This document shows, in pieces, positions 1 to 7,091 of a DNA stretch of 10,324 bases. A program made the position numbers and the translations under genes. Under the pieces are notes generated by a model that saw nothing but the letters and a program-made list of their open reading frames with translations, searched no databases and was not told the origin of the DNA. Position 1 is the first letter of the stretch. Each line of letters starts with the position of its first letter. Source of the stretch: an uncultured Clostridia bacterium (GTDB taxonomy: Bacteria; Bacillota; Clostridia; Oscillospirales; Oscillospiraceae); assembly GCA_947177005.1 (NCBI GenBank), contig CAMWSZ010000069.1, forward strand, positions 1-10,324, in the 5' to 3' direction.

Positions 1-2
1 TT

Positions 3-713
3 GGCTTTTCCGATACAACCATCAATCACTTTATGCTGCATAAGGTGGGCCTGCGTACTTTTTACGGACAAAGTTTCCTTGCGGATATCTGCGAACTTGG
101 ATCACAGATGCTTCCATATTCTCAAAAATACTTTGAAGAGCTGATTTCCACCGGTAAGATTCGTGAAGTTAAGCCCAGTGAAACTTGGTATGAAGAGCGG
201 AAGATATTCAGTCCTGATCAGATTGGGAAGGAGCGGACATCTCATCCTGACCATGGCTTTGAGCTGCTGCAAGGTCATCCTGTTTTTTCCGGGAAGATTC
301 TCGGTGGCTGCATTGACTCCATATATGATCTCTTTAGCGGAGAGCGATATGCTGATATGCCTCTGCTCTGTGAGAAATATCAGCTATTCCCAGATCGGAG
401 CGATTGGAAAGATCGTATTCTGCTCTTGGAATCCAGTGAGGAAAAAATGCCTCCGGAAAAATACCGGAAGGCTTTGGAGTATCTCAAGGAAATCGGTATA
501 TTTGATACCGTTTCCGGTGTCTTGGTGGGTAAACCTATGGATGAAGCCTATGCACAGGAGTACAAACAGCATCTGACCAATGTGATTGGGAATCCACAAG
601 TGCCTGTTGTTTGTAATATCAATATCGGACACGCTACACCGCGCTGCATAATTCCGTTCGGTGTTGATGCGTTTGTTGACGCTGAAAAACAAATTATTCG
701 ATTTGCTGACTGA
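3..713 (+). CDS. S66-family peptidase (LD-carboxypeptidase / microcin C7 immunity MccF-like), 5'-truncated
   Basis: The open frame runs in from the left edge, so the N-terminal part is missing; the ATG at 33 is internal. S66 enzymes are Ser-Glu-His amidases that cleave LD-peptide bonds in peptidoglycan (LdcA) or detoxify microcin C-type peptidyl nucleotides (MccF). Visible family marks are GFSDTT at the very start, followed by GLRTFYG, which matches the conserved GYSD...T.YGP stretch just after the nucleophile region. The catalytic Glu candidate is in LLLESSEE (about residue 133 counting from the ATG at 33). The catalytic His candidate is in GHATP (about residue 200). The Glu-His spacing of 67 fits the family. 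The Ser nucleophile lies upstream, outside the window. Hand counts give about 42-47% GC against about 60% in pnp, so recent acquisition is possible. LdcA-like and MccF-like roles cannot be separated from this fragment. Confidence 0.88.
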   Translation, partial: GFSDTTINHFMLHKVGLRTFYGQSFLADICELGSQMLPYSQKYFEELISTGKIREVKPSETWYEERKIFSPDQIGKERTSHPDHGFELLQGHPVFSGKILGGCIDSIYDLFSGERYADMPLLCEKYQLFPDRSDWKDRILLLESSEEKMPPEKYRKALEYLKEIGIFDTVSGVLVGKPMDEAYAQEYKQHLTNVIGNPQVPVVCNINIGHATPRCIIPFGVDAFVDAEKQIIRFAD

Positions 714-836
714 ACGGCCAATTATAAATATGCACTTATCTCGAGCTTAGAGACAGCGGGAACACAAAATTAAATTGGGATTTGGATATTTGTGGAAATC
801 ACTGCAAAAAATTTTGTTTATTTTCTGAAATTTCTC

Positions 837-865
837 TTTACAATACTATAGGGCTGTGCTATAGT
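837..865 (+). promoter_or_regulatory. Promoter for rpsO (sigma-A type)
   Basis: TTTACA (837-842), a 17-bp spacer and TATAGT (860-865) lie about 90 bp before the rpsO start. A transcript would start near 871-873. The spacing and both hexamers are close to the vegetative sigma factor consensus. Confidence 0.8.
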
Positions 866-867
866 AT
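843..867. repeat. Perfect 9-bp inverted repeat over the rpsO promoter (operator-like)
   Basis: ATACTATAG (843-851) and CTATAGTAT (859-867) are exact reverse complements separated by 7 nt. The right arm contains the -10 hexamer and the left arm lies in the promoter spacer. A dimeric DNA-binding protein could occupy this dyad and block RNA polymerase. The symmetry could also be a by-product of a duplicated -10-like sequence, although I see no matching -35 for a minus-strand promoter. Function is inferred from position only. Confidence 0.5.
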
Positions 868-883
868 GCAGGTATGTTCCCAC

Positions 884-949
884 GCCTCGCCGCTGGCGGC
901 ACCTGCCCCGGCGCAGCGTGCGGAGAATTTATTGAGAAAGGTGACTTTT
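884..949 (+). promoter_or_regulatory. Structured 5' leader of rpsO, candidate S15 autoregulatory site
   Basis: The leader holds a GC hairpin, with GCC-TC-GCC (884-891) pairing GGCGGC (895-900). Next to the start codon is a second small hairpin: GAAAG (936-940) pairs CTTTT (945-949) around a GTGA loop (941-944), a GNRA-type tetraloop. The second hairpin overlaps the likely ribosome-binding sequence AAAGGTG. S15 is known to repress its own mRNA through structured leaders in several bacteria, but the structures differ between lineages. This assignment is inference, and the second stem is weak (one G-C, three A-U, one G-U). Confidence 0.35.
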
Positions 950-955
950 ACCGCT

Positions 956-1222
956 ATGATGCTGAAAGATCAGAAGACCTCTATTATTGAGGCCAACCGT
1001 ACCCACCCCACCGATACCGGCTCCCCCGAAGTGCAGGTCGCTATCCTCACCGAGAGAATCAACCAGCTGACCGAGCACCTCAAGGTCCATATCCACGATA
1101 ACCACAGCCGCCGCGGCCTGTATAAGATGATCGGCAAGCGCCGCAGTCTTCTGGACTATCTTGCCAAGAAGGACGTCGAGCGTTACCGCGCCCTCATCGC
1201 CAAGCTGGGTATCCGTAAGTAA
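956..1222 (+). CDS. rpsO: 30S ribosomal protein S15
   Basis: S15 is a primary 16S rRNA-binding protein that nucleates the platform of the small subunit and contributes to an intersubunit bridge. The 88-residue product is the normal family length. Family signatures are THPTDTGSPEVQVAILTERI near the N-terminus, LTEHLKVHIHDNHSRRGL in the middle, and GKRRSLLDYL close to the C-terminus. The frame is open further upstream (an ATG at 782), but that start would precede the promoter. I chose the ATG at 956 because it follows AAAGGTG by a usable distance; the adjacent ATG at 959 is an equally valid codon for an 87-residue form. It is followed by pnp in the same direction, the classical rpsO-pnp arrangement. 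The leader carries possible autoregulatory hairpins. Confidence 0.95.
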   Translation: MMLKDQKTSIIEANRTHPTDTGSPEVQVAILTERINQLTEHLKVHIHDNHSRRGLYKMIGKRRSLLDYLAKKDVERYRALIAKLGIRK

Positions 1223-1232
1223 TCCGACAAGT

Positions 1233-1286
1233 GCGGGGAGGAAAGTGTCTTGCTTTCCCCCCGCCCTTATGCACTCTCGGGAGTGC
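1233..1286 (+). terminator. rpsO 3' hairpins (weak terminator or processing site)
   Basis: GCGGGGAGGAAAG pairs with CTTTCCCCCCGC (1233-1264), with one bulged A. No T-run follows (the next bases are CCTTATGCAC), so termination is probably partial at best. A second perfect 6-bp hairpin, GCACTC-TCGG-GAGTGC, follows at 1271-1286. Together they may protect the rpsO 3' end or allow read-through into pnp. Confidence 0.5.
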
Positions 1287-1298
1287 GCCCCCCGCTGC

Positions 1299-1381
1299 GG
1301 GAGCTGTCCGCCTTTTTAGCAGTTGATTTTGCGGCTGATGATTTCTTCAGCTTTGAAATCAAATGCTAAAAGGCGGCTCCC
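1299..1381 (+). promoter_or_regulatory. Long leader hairpin upstream of pnp (candidate RNase III / PNPase autoregulation site)
   Basis: Nested arms pair across 83 nt: GGGAG (1299-1303) with CTCCC (1377-1381); CCGCCTTTTTAGCA (1308-1321) with TGCTAAAAGGCGG (1364-1376), with one extra T; TTGATTT (1323-1329) with AAATCAA (1356-1362); and GCTGA with TCAGC at the tip. The structure ends 34 nt before the pnp start codon. In E. coli a pnp leader stem-loop is cut by RNase III and PNPase then represses its own mRNA. The same logic here is inference from position and shape. Confidence 0.6.
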
Positions 1382-1415
1382 CTCAACTGATGACAATTGA
1401 AAAAAGGAGTTCGAC

Positions 1416-3566
1416 ATGTCTACTATTATTACCAAAAAGCAATTCCCCAATTACCGCAAATACACAATGGATCTGGCGGGCCGTCCCCTGACCTTGGAGA
1501 CCGGCAAAATCGCAGAGCTGGCCAACGCTGCTGTTATGGTCACCTACGGCGAGACCACCGTGCTCGTCACCGCCACCGCCTCCGCACGCCCCCGCGACGG
1601 TATCGACTTTTTCCCCCTGAGCGTCGATTTCGAGGAAAAAATGTATGCTGTGGGCCGCATCCCCGGCAGCTTCCTGCGCCGTGAGGGCCGCCCCGGCGAA
1701 AAGGCGATCCTGACCAGCCGCGTCATTGACCGGCCCATCCGTCCCCTGTTCCCCGGCGATTTCCGCAACGACGTAGCCATTATGTGTACTGTCATGAGCG
1801 TTGACCACGACTGCTCCCCCGAAATCGCCGCCCTCATCGGCACCTCCGCCGCGCTGGCGATCTCCGATATCCCTTGGAACGGTCCTGTGGGTGCGCTGAA
1901 AATCGGCTATGTGGACGGCAAGCTGGTGGTCAATCCCACGCAGGAGCAGGCCGAACGTTCTGACCTGGATGTGACCGTCGTGTCCACCGGGAAAAAGGTG
2001 GTCATGATTGAGGCTGGTGCCAATGAGATCCCCAATGATCTGATGTTTGAGGCCATTCAGCTGGCCCACAACGAAAACCAGAAGCAGGTCGCACTCATTA
2101 ATCAAATGGCCGCTGAAACCGGCAAAGAAAAATTCGATTATCCCCACGCTGATTTCAATCAGGAGCTTTTCGACAAGATCGTTGACGCTACCATGGACGA
2201 GGCCAAAGCCGCCCTCGATACCGACGACAAGAACGTCCGCGAGGCCCGCTGGAACAAGCTCATTGACCGCTGGCATGAGCTTTTTCTGGAGGACTATCCC
2301 GATATGGACCAGTATCTGGACGAGTTTACCTATAAATTCCAGAAGAAAATTGTCAAGGCGTGGCTTCTGGAAGGCCACCGCGTGGACGGACGGCAGAAAA
2401 ATGAAATCCGTCCGCTGGCCGCCGAGGTGGGCATACTGCCCCGCGTCCACGGCTCCGGCCTGTTCACCCGCGGCCAGACTCAGGTTCTGTCTATCTGCAC
2501 GCTGGATCTGATGTCCGCCGCCCAGAAGCTGGATACTATCTGGCCCGATGAGACCAAGCGGTATCTGCACCACTACAATTTCCCCGGCTATTCTGTAGGC
2601 GAGGCAAAGCCCTCCCGCAGTCCCGGACGCCGTGAGATCGGTCACGGCGCGCTGGCCGAACGCGCCCTGCTGCCGGTCCTGCCCAGCGAGGAGGAGTTCC
2701 CGTATGCAATCCGGGTTGTCAGCGAGGTCGTCAGCTCCAACGGCTCCACCTCCCAAGGCTCTATCTGCGGCAGTACGCTGGCGCTAATGGATGCCGGCGT
2801 GCCTATCAAGGCCCCGGTGGCCGGCATCTCCTGCGGCCTCATCCAGGACGACGACGGCTCCTTTACCACCTTTATCGATATCCAGGGCGTGGAGGACTTC
2901 CACGGTGAAATGGATTTCAAGGTGGGCGGCACCAAAAAGGGTATCACCGCTATTCAAATGGACCTGAAAAACGACGGTCTGACTATGGAGATCATTAAAA
3001 ACGCGCTGGAAATCACCTATGACGCCCGCTGTGAAATTCTGGACAAAATCATGCTTCCCTGCATCTCCGCCCCCCGGCCGGAGGTCTGCCAGTGGGCTCC
3101 GAAGATGATCGTTATGCGGATCGACCCGGACAACATCCGGGATGTCATCGGCAAGGGCGGCAGTGTGATTCAGAAGATCGTCGCGGACACCGGCGCGAAA
3201 ATCGACATTGAGGAGGACGGCACCATTCGCATCGCCTCCCCGGATTCCGCTTCCTGCAACGCGGCAAAAGCCGCTATCGACGCGATTGTATTCGTGCCCG
3301 AGGTGGGCAGCCTGTACTATGGCCGTGTCGTCAGAATCATGCAGTTCGGCGCGTTCGTCGAGCTGGCCCCCGGCAAGGACGGCCTTGTGCATATCTCTAA
3401 GCTTGCCAACCGGCGTGTGGAACGGGTCGAGGACGTCTGCAAAATCGGCGATATGATGTGGGTGAAGGTCACCGAAATCGACGAGAAAGGCCGCGTCAAT
3501 CTGTCCCATAAGGACGCGCTCAGGGAGATCGAGGAGAAAAAAGCCCGCGGCGAAGTCATTAAATAA
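1416..3566 (+). CDS. pnp: Polyribonucleotide nucleotidyltransferase (PNPase)
   Basis: PNPase is a phosphorolytic 3'-to-5' exoribonuclease that releases nucleoside diphosphates; it also adds 3' tails and acts in RNA turnover in the cytoplasm. The 716 residues match the family's usual length and domain order: first RNase PH core (about 15-150, with RPIRPLFPGDF at 106-116), alpha-helical linker (about 240-315), and second RNase PH core (about 320-550). That core contains TRGQTQVL, GRREIGHGALAERAL at 404-418 and STSQGSICGSTLALMDAG. A KH domain has the VIGKGG loop at 577-582, and an S1 domain spans about 630-700. Asp494 and Asp500 in EDFHGEMDFKVGGT correspond to the catalytic E. coli Asp486 and Asp492. 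AAGGAG ends 6 nt before the ATG. The upstream hairpin suggests autoregulation, and a strong terminator follows. Confidence 0.98.
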   Translation: MSTIITKKQFPNYRKYTMDLAGRPLTLETGKIAELANAAVMVTYGETTVLVTATASARPRDGIDFFPLSVDFEEKMYAVGRIPGSFLRREGRPGEKAILTSRVIDRPIRPLFPGDFRNDVAIMCTVMSVDHDCSPEIAALIGTSAALAISDIPWNGPVGALKIGYVDGKLVVNPTQEQAERSDLDVTVVSTGKKVVMIEAGANEIPNDLMFEAIQLAHNENQKQVALINQMAAETGKEKFDYPHADFNQELFDKIVDATMDEAKAALDTDDKNVREARWNKLIDRWHELFLEDYPDMDQYLDEFTYKFQKKIVKAWLLEGHRVDGRQKNEIRPLAAEVGILPRVHGSGLFTRGQTQVLSICTLDLMSAAQKLDTIWPDETKRYLHHYNFPGYSVGEAKPSRSPGRREIGHGALAERALLPVLPSEEEFPYAIRVVSEVVSSNGSTSQGSICGSTLALMDAGVPIKAPVAGISCGLIQDDDGSFTTFIDIQGVEDFHGEMDFKVGGTKKGITAIQMDLKNDGLTMEIIKNALEITYDARCEILDKIMLPCISAPRPEVCQWAPKMIVMRIDPDNIRDVIGKGGSVIQKIVADTGAKIDIEEDGTIRIASPDSASCNAAKAAIDAIVFVPEVGSLYYGRVVRIMQFGAFVELAPGKDGLVHISKLANRRVERVEDVCKIGDMMWVKVTEIDEKGRVNLSHKDALREIEEKKARGEVIK

Positions 3567-3584
3567 TCTGAACAGAAATGAAGA

Positions 3585-3618
3585 GGTCCCGGAACTGCTG
3601 CGTTCCGGGACCCTTTTT
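3585..3618 (+). terminator. Intrinsic terminator of pnp
   Basis: A perfect 11-bp stem, GGTCCCGGAAC (3585-3595) and GTTCCGGGACC (3602-3612), with a 6-nt loop is followed by CTTTTT. The convergent antiporter gene ends only a few bases away, so the same hairpin may also help end that transcript, although on the minus strand it is followed by a poorer T-tract. Confidence 0.92.
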
Positions 3619-3623
3619 CTCGC

Positions 3624-4913
3624 TTACCGGTCCAAATGGAGCGGCGCTTTCGGCTCGTTCTTTTTCCGGGCCGAGGTGCGTCCCTCCGCCTGAATCTCTC
3701 CGGCGGCAGCCAGCGCCCGTTTGGTCAGGGCCGGGCCCACCAGTTCGTACACCAGCACGGAGAACAGCACCACATTCCGCACAATCTCACCGTCCGCCAG
3801 CTGCTGGGCGGTCAGGGCCATGCCCAGCGCTACGCCAGCCTGCGGCAGCAGGGTAATGCCCAGATATTTTGTGATGCTCTTGCTGCATCCGGTCATGGCG
3901 CAGCTGCCGTAGGACCCCGCATACTTCCCCAGCGACCGGGCCGCGATGTACACCGCGCCAATCAAAAGCACCATAGGATTTGACAGAATATTCAGGTTCA
4001 GCTCCGCGCCGCTCAGGACGAAAAACAGTACAAACAGCGGCGTTGTCCAGCCGTCCACACGGCCCATCAGTTCCTCGGAGAAGCTGCAAATATTGCAGAA
4101 TACCGTGCCGGTCATCATGCACACCAGCAGCAGGCTGAAGCCGCACCGTATGCCGCCTGCCTCAAACTCCATCATCGACAGTCCCACGGTGAGCAGCACA
4201 AAGCCAATGGAAATCGACAGCCGCTTGCTGCGGGAGTGGAAATATCTTTCGATGCGGTAGAGCACCCACCCGGCCAGACTGCCCAGCAGCAGCGACAGTA
4301 TAATCTCCGCCAGCGGTTCGACCAAAATCGTCATTAAGCTTGCCGTTCCGCTCTCCAGCGCGGACGCCACGCCAAAGGACGCAGAGAACAGCACCAGCCC
4401 TACAGCGTCGTCAATGGCGACCACCAGCAGCAGCAGTTTGGTCAGCGGGCCGCTGGCCTTGTACTGGCGCACCACCATTAAAGTCGCCGCCGGAGCGGTG
4501 GCTGCGGCAATCGCGCCCAGCGTAATGGCGGAGGAGACGGAGATGAGCGCCGGATTGATGAAATGCAGCGCCAGCAGAGCAATGTCCACCAGCGCGGTGG
4601 TCACGACAGCCTGCAAAATACCAATGGTAATTGCCTGTTTTCCCATATGCTTCAGCTGTTCCAGACGGAACTCGTTGCCAATGGTGAAAGCGATAAAGCC
4701 CAAGGCCACCTGGCTGAAAAGATCCAGTGCGGAGACCTGCTCCGGCGTACTGAACCCGACTCCGGTCAGATGCAGCGCGCCGATACAGTAGGGTCCCAGC
4801 AGCAGGCCCGCCACCAGATAGGCGGTAACAGCCGGCAGGTTCAGCTTTTTTGCCCCGCGGCTCATCAACAGGCCGCCTACAAGGCAAACTGATAATTGAA
4901 TGAGTATTTCCAT
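3624..4913 (-). CDS. Cation:proton antiporter, CPA2 family (Na+/H+ exchanger-like membrane protein)
   Basis: This is a 429-residue, strongly hydrophobic protein with roughly a dozen membrane segments, fitting the Na_H_Exchanger fold, which exchanges Na+ or K+ for protons across the cytoplasmic membrane. The N-terminal LNLPAVTAYLVAGLLLGP is the typical first-domain motif. TAPAATLMVV (about 139-148) matches the unwound TM4 region. AIDDAVGLVLF (Asp168-Asp169) is the paired ion-binding aspartate motif found in NapA-like electrogenic CPA2 members. The chain ends after the membrane domain with a basic tail, with no TrkA-N/RCK domain as in KefB/KefC. I chose the ATG at 4913 because GAGGAG lies 8 nt upstream; an in-frame ATG further upstream (5006) lies before the promoter. 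Ion specificity cannot be read from the sequence. Confidence 0.9.
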   Translation of the reverse strand: MEILIQLSVCLVGGLLMSRGAKKLNLPAVTAYLVAGLLLGPYCIGALHLTGVGFSTPEQVSALDLFSQVALGFIAFTIGNEFRLEQLKHMGKQAITIGILQAVVTTALVDIALLALHFINPALISVSSAITLGAIAAATAPAATLMVVRQYKASGPLTKLLLLVVAIDDAVGLVLFSASFGVASALESGTASLMTILVEPLAEIILSLLLGSLAGWVLYRIERYFHSRSKRLSISIGFVLLTVGLSMMEFEAGGIRCGFSLLLVCMMTGTVFCNICSFSEELMGRVDGWTTPLFVLFFVLSGAELNLNILSNPMVLLIGAVYIAARSLGKYAGSYGSCAMTGCSKSITKYLGITLLPQAGVALGMALTAQQLADGEIVRNVVLFSVLVYELVGPALTKRALAAAGEIQAEGRTSARKKNEPKAPLHLDR

Positions 4914-4951
4914 AATTTTACTCCTCTCTGACTCTTTTTCTTGCAGACTGT

Positions 4952-4980
4952 AATATAGCACCCTTCCCCGGAATCCGCAA
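4952..4980 (-). promoter_or_regulatory. Promoter for the cation:proton antiporter
   Basis: Reading the minus strand, TTGCGG (4975-4980), a 17-bp spacer and TATATT (4952-4957) lie about 40 bp before the ATG at 4913. It diverges from the alr promoter; A/T-rich DNA (about 4985-5065) separates them. Confidence 0.7.
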
Positions 4981-5067
4981 GCGCTGGCTTTGAAAAAAAC
5001 GCACAAAAAAACAAGAAAAACTTCAGAAAAATTCCGGTACTATTTAATGTTGTTCCGATTTTTTTGC

Positions 5068-5095
5068 TTGCATAAATTCCGGCCTATGTTATAAT
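5068..5095 (+). promoter_or_regulatory. Promoter for alr-trmB
   Basis: TTGCAT (5068-5073), a 16-bp spacer and a perfect TATAAT (5090-5095) lie 35 bp before the alr ATG. A T-rich stretch precedes it and could act as an UP element. Confidence 0.75.
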
Positions 5096-5130
5096 AGCGT
5101 CAGAAAATCCAATAGGAAAGAAGAGAAAAT

Positions 5131-6297
5131 ATGGAAAGCACATTAAAACGCACCTGGGCGGAAATCGACCTGGACGCGCTGGCACATAACTACCACGCGC
5201 TGCGGAAACAAATGGGACCGGATTCCCGTTTTCTCGGCGTAGTGAAAGCGGACGCCTACGGTCACGGCTCCATTGAGGCGTCCCGCACATTGGAGGCGCT
5301 GGGCGCGGAATATCTTGCCGTCTCTAACGTAGAGGAAGCCCGTGAGCTGCGTGACGCGGGCATTACGCTGCCTGTTCTACAGCTGGGCCTAACGCCGCCG
5401 GATCAGACAAACGTGATTCTGGACAATCAGATCACGCAGAACGTCTGGAGCGAACCGGCGGCACGGGCATTCTCCGGCGCCGCGGTGCAGGCAGGCGGAC
5501 GGATGAAAGTGCATATCAAGCTGGATACCGGTATGTCACGGCTGGGGTTCCAGTGCGATCCGGACCATTTCGACGCTTCTTTGGAGGCCATTGCCCGGGT
5601 TTTCGCATTGCCCGGCCTGGACATTGAGGGCGTATTCACCCACTTCGCCGTCTCCGACGAATCCTCAGACGCCAGCAGAGACTATACACTAATGCAGTAT
5701 GAGCGTTTTCAGGCCATGACAGGCCGTCTGGAGGAACGCGGCCTGCATTTCCGTATCCGCCACTGCGCCAACAGCGGCGCGACAGTCAGCTATCCGCAGT
5801 TCGCCTGCGGCATGTTCCGCCCCGGCATTATTATGTACGGCATCGGACATCAGGCGGACAGTCTGGGCCTGCGTCCCGTGATGACCCTGAAAACCGTCAT
5901 CGGCGCGGTCAAGGAGTACGCGCCGGATACCACGGTCAGCTATGGCCGGACTTTCCGTGCGGAACGCCCCAGCCGGGTGGGCGTGCTGCCCATTGGCTAC
6001 GCGGACGGCCTCCACCGTATGCTCAGCAACAAGTGGCGCGTCCGGACCTCCGAAGGGTTTGCGCCCCTCATCGGACGGATCTGTATGGATATGTGCATGA
6101 TCGACCTGACAGATCTGCCGGATGTCAAGGAGGGCGATGAAGTGGAGGTCTACGGCCCCCACAACTCGGTAAACGACGCGGCGCGGCTGGCGGAGACCAT
6201 TTCCTATGAATTAACGTGTGCGGTCAGCAAGCGGGTGCCCAGAATCTACTATCAAAACGGTAAGGAAATCAGCCGGGAGCTGCTGCTGCGGGGCTGA
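5131..6297 (+). CDS. alr: Alanine racemase (PLP-dependent)
   Basis: Alr interconverts L- and D-alanine in the cytoplasm and supplies D-alanine for peptidoglycan precursors. The 388-residue length is typical. The N-terminal TIM-barrel holds the PLP lysine Lys39 in VVKADAYGHG, LDTGMSRLGF (131-140), and HCANSGA (211-217). The C-terminal beta domain carries the second catalytic base Tyr271 in VSYGRTF, RVGVLPIGYADG (282-293) and ICMDMCMIDLT (317-327), a conserved active-site loop. The start ATG at 5131 aligns with the usual N-terminus (RTWAEIDLDAL), with GAAGAG 5 nt upstream. trmB begins 18 nt after the stop, so the two are probably one operon. All expected active-site residues are present. Confidence 0.97.
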   Translation: MESTLKRTWAEIDLDALAHNYHALRKQMGPDSRFLGVVKADAYGHGSIEASRTLEALGAEYLAVSNVEEARELRDAGITLPVLQLGLTPPDQTNVILDNQITQNVWSEPAARAFSGAAVQAGGRMKVHIKLDTGMSRLGFQCDPDHFDASLEAIARVFALPGLDIEGVFTHFAVSDESSDASRDYTLMQYERFQAMTGRLEERGLHFRIRHCANSGATVSYPQFACGMFRPGIIMYGIGHQADSLGLRPVMTLKTVIGAVKEYAPDTTVSYGRTFRAERPSRVGVLPIGYADGLHRMLSNKWRVRTSEGFAPLIGRICMDMCMIDLTDLPDVKEGDEVEVYGPHNSVNDAARLAETISYELTCAVSKRVPRIYYQNGKEISRELLLRG

Positions 6298-6315
6298 CGG
6301 CAGGGGTGTGCAACG

Positions 6316-7002
6316 ATGCGAATGAGAAAAAAGAAGAACCTGCTCCCGCGTATGGAACGCTGCGGGGCCTATCGGATACAGGACGGCTTTGGGCTGCGGG
6401 GCCGCTGGCGGGAGACGCTGATGCCGGAAGCAAAGGAGCTGCGGATAGAGCTTGGATGCGGAAAGGGGCGCTTTACCGCAGAAACCGCCCGGCAGATGCC
6501 CGATACCCTTTTTATTGCCATTGAAAAGGTGCCGGACGCAATGGTCGTAGCAATGGAGCGGGCCGCGGCAATGGAGCTGAAAAACGTCTTTTTCGTCGTT
6601 GGCGACGCCGCCCTCCTGCCCGACTATTTTGCCCCGGATGAAGCGGATATGCTCTACATCAATTTCTGCGACCCGTGGCCCCAGAACCGGCAGGCAAAAC
6701 GGCGGCTGACCTGCTGCGGCTTTCTGACCACCTATCGAAAGGTGCTGAAAACCGGCGGACAAATCCATTTCAAAACGGATAACCAGCCGCTGTTTGAGTA
6801 TTCCCTGCTGCAATTCCCCAAAGCAGGCTATGCGCTCAGCGAGGTGACGCGCAATCTGCACGCCAACGGTCCGCAGGGCGTGATGACGGATTATGAGGCG
6901 AAATTCTGGGAGCAGGGCGTTACGATCAACCGCTGCGTCGGGACCAAGCTGGCCCCCGAGCCGCCGCCGGAGGAAGAACAGAAACAAAAGCGGTGTCACT
7001 AG
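6316..7002 (+). CDS. trmB: tRNA (guanine-N7-)-methyltransferase
   Basis: TrmB uses S-adenosylmethionine to make m7G at position 46 of the tRNA variable loop. The 228-residue protein shows a Rossmann-type SAM site with ELGCGKG (45-51) and acidic Glu70 after the second strand. The family block is YINFCDPWPQNRQAKRRL (114-131), with FKTDN (152-156) and TDYEAKF (191-197) near the C-terminus. The usual DPWPKKRHxKRR is here DPWPQNRQAKRR, with Gln in place of the commonly conserved His; the surrounding block is intact, so activity is still likely. A charged tail (PEPPPEEEQKQKRCH) extends past the family core. The ATG at 6316 follows AGGGG by 9 nt. It lies 18 nt after alr, probably in the same transcript. 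Confidence 0.92.
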   Translation: MRMRKKKNLLPRMERCGAYRIQDGFGLRGRWRETLMPEAKELRIELGCGKGRFTAETARQMPDTLFIAIEKVPDAMVVAMERAAAMELKNVFFVVGDAALLPDYFAPDEADMLYINFCDPWPQNRQAKRRLTCCGFLTTYRKVLKTGGQIHFKTDNQPLFEYSLLQFPKAGYALSEVTRNLHANGPQGVMTDYEAKFWEQGVTINRCVGTKLAPEPPPEEEQKQKRCH

Positions 7003-7030
7003 TTGTAATACTTTGTCACTGTTCTGTTCC

Positions 7031-7059
7031 TTGCTTTTCAGTTTATGGAGGATTATTCT
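7031..7059 (+). promoter_or_regulatory. Possible promoter for the DxDxDG lipoprotein gene
   Basis: TTGCTT (7031-7036), a 17-bp spacer and TATTCT (7054-7059) lie 32 bp before the ATG at 7092. The -10 is imperfect, so the gene may also rely on read-through from alr-trmB; no terminator is visible after trmB. Confidence 0.45.
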
Positions 7060-7091
7060 ATATTTGTAAACTGATTTGCAAGGAGGAGGGT

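Noticed and set aside
738..753. Small inverted repeat TCTC...GAGA after the S66 gene as a terminator
   Set aside because: It has only 4 bp of stem and no T-run.
1383..2756. 457-codon minus-strand open frame opposite pnp
   Set aside because: It is a shadow of the strongly conserved PNPase frame, caused by GC-biased third positions, and has no family motif.
4914..5006. 31-residue N-terminal extension of the antiporter
   Set aside because: It crosses the predicted promoter and the GAGGAG site; the ATG at 4913 begins directly with the first membrane segment.
6993..7091. 33-residue N-terminal extension of the DxDxDG lipoprotein
   Set aside because: It would overlap trmB, has no ribosome site and would displace the clear lipoprotein signal from the N-terminus. 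The ATG at 7092 has AGGAGGAGGG.
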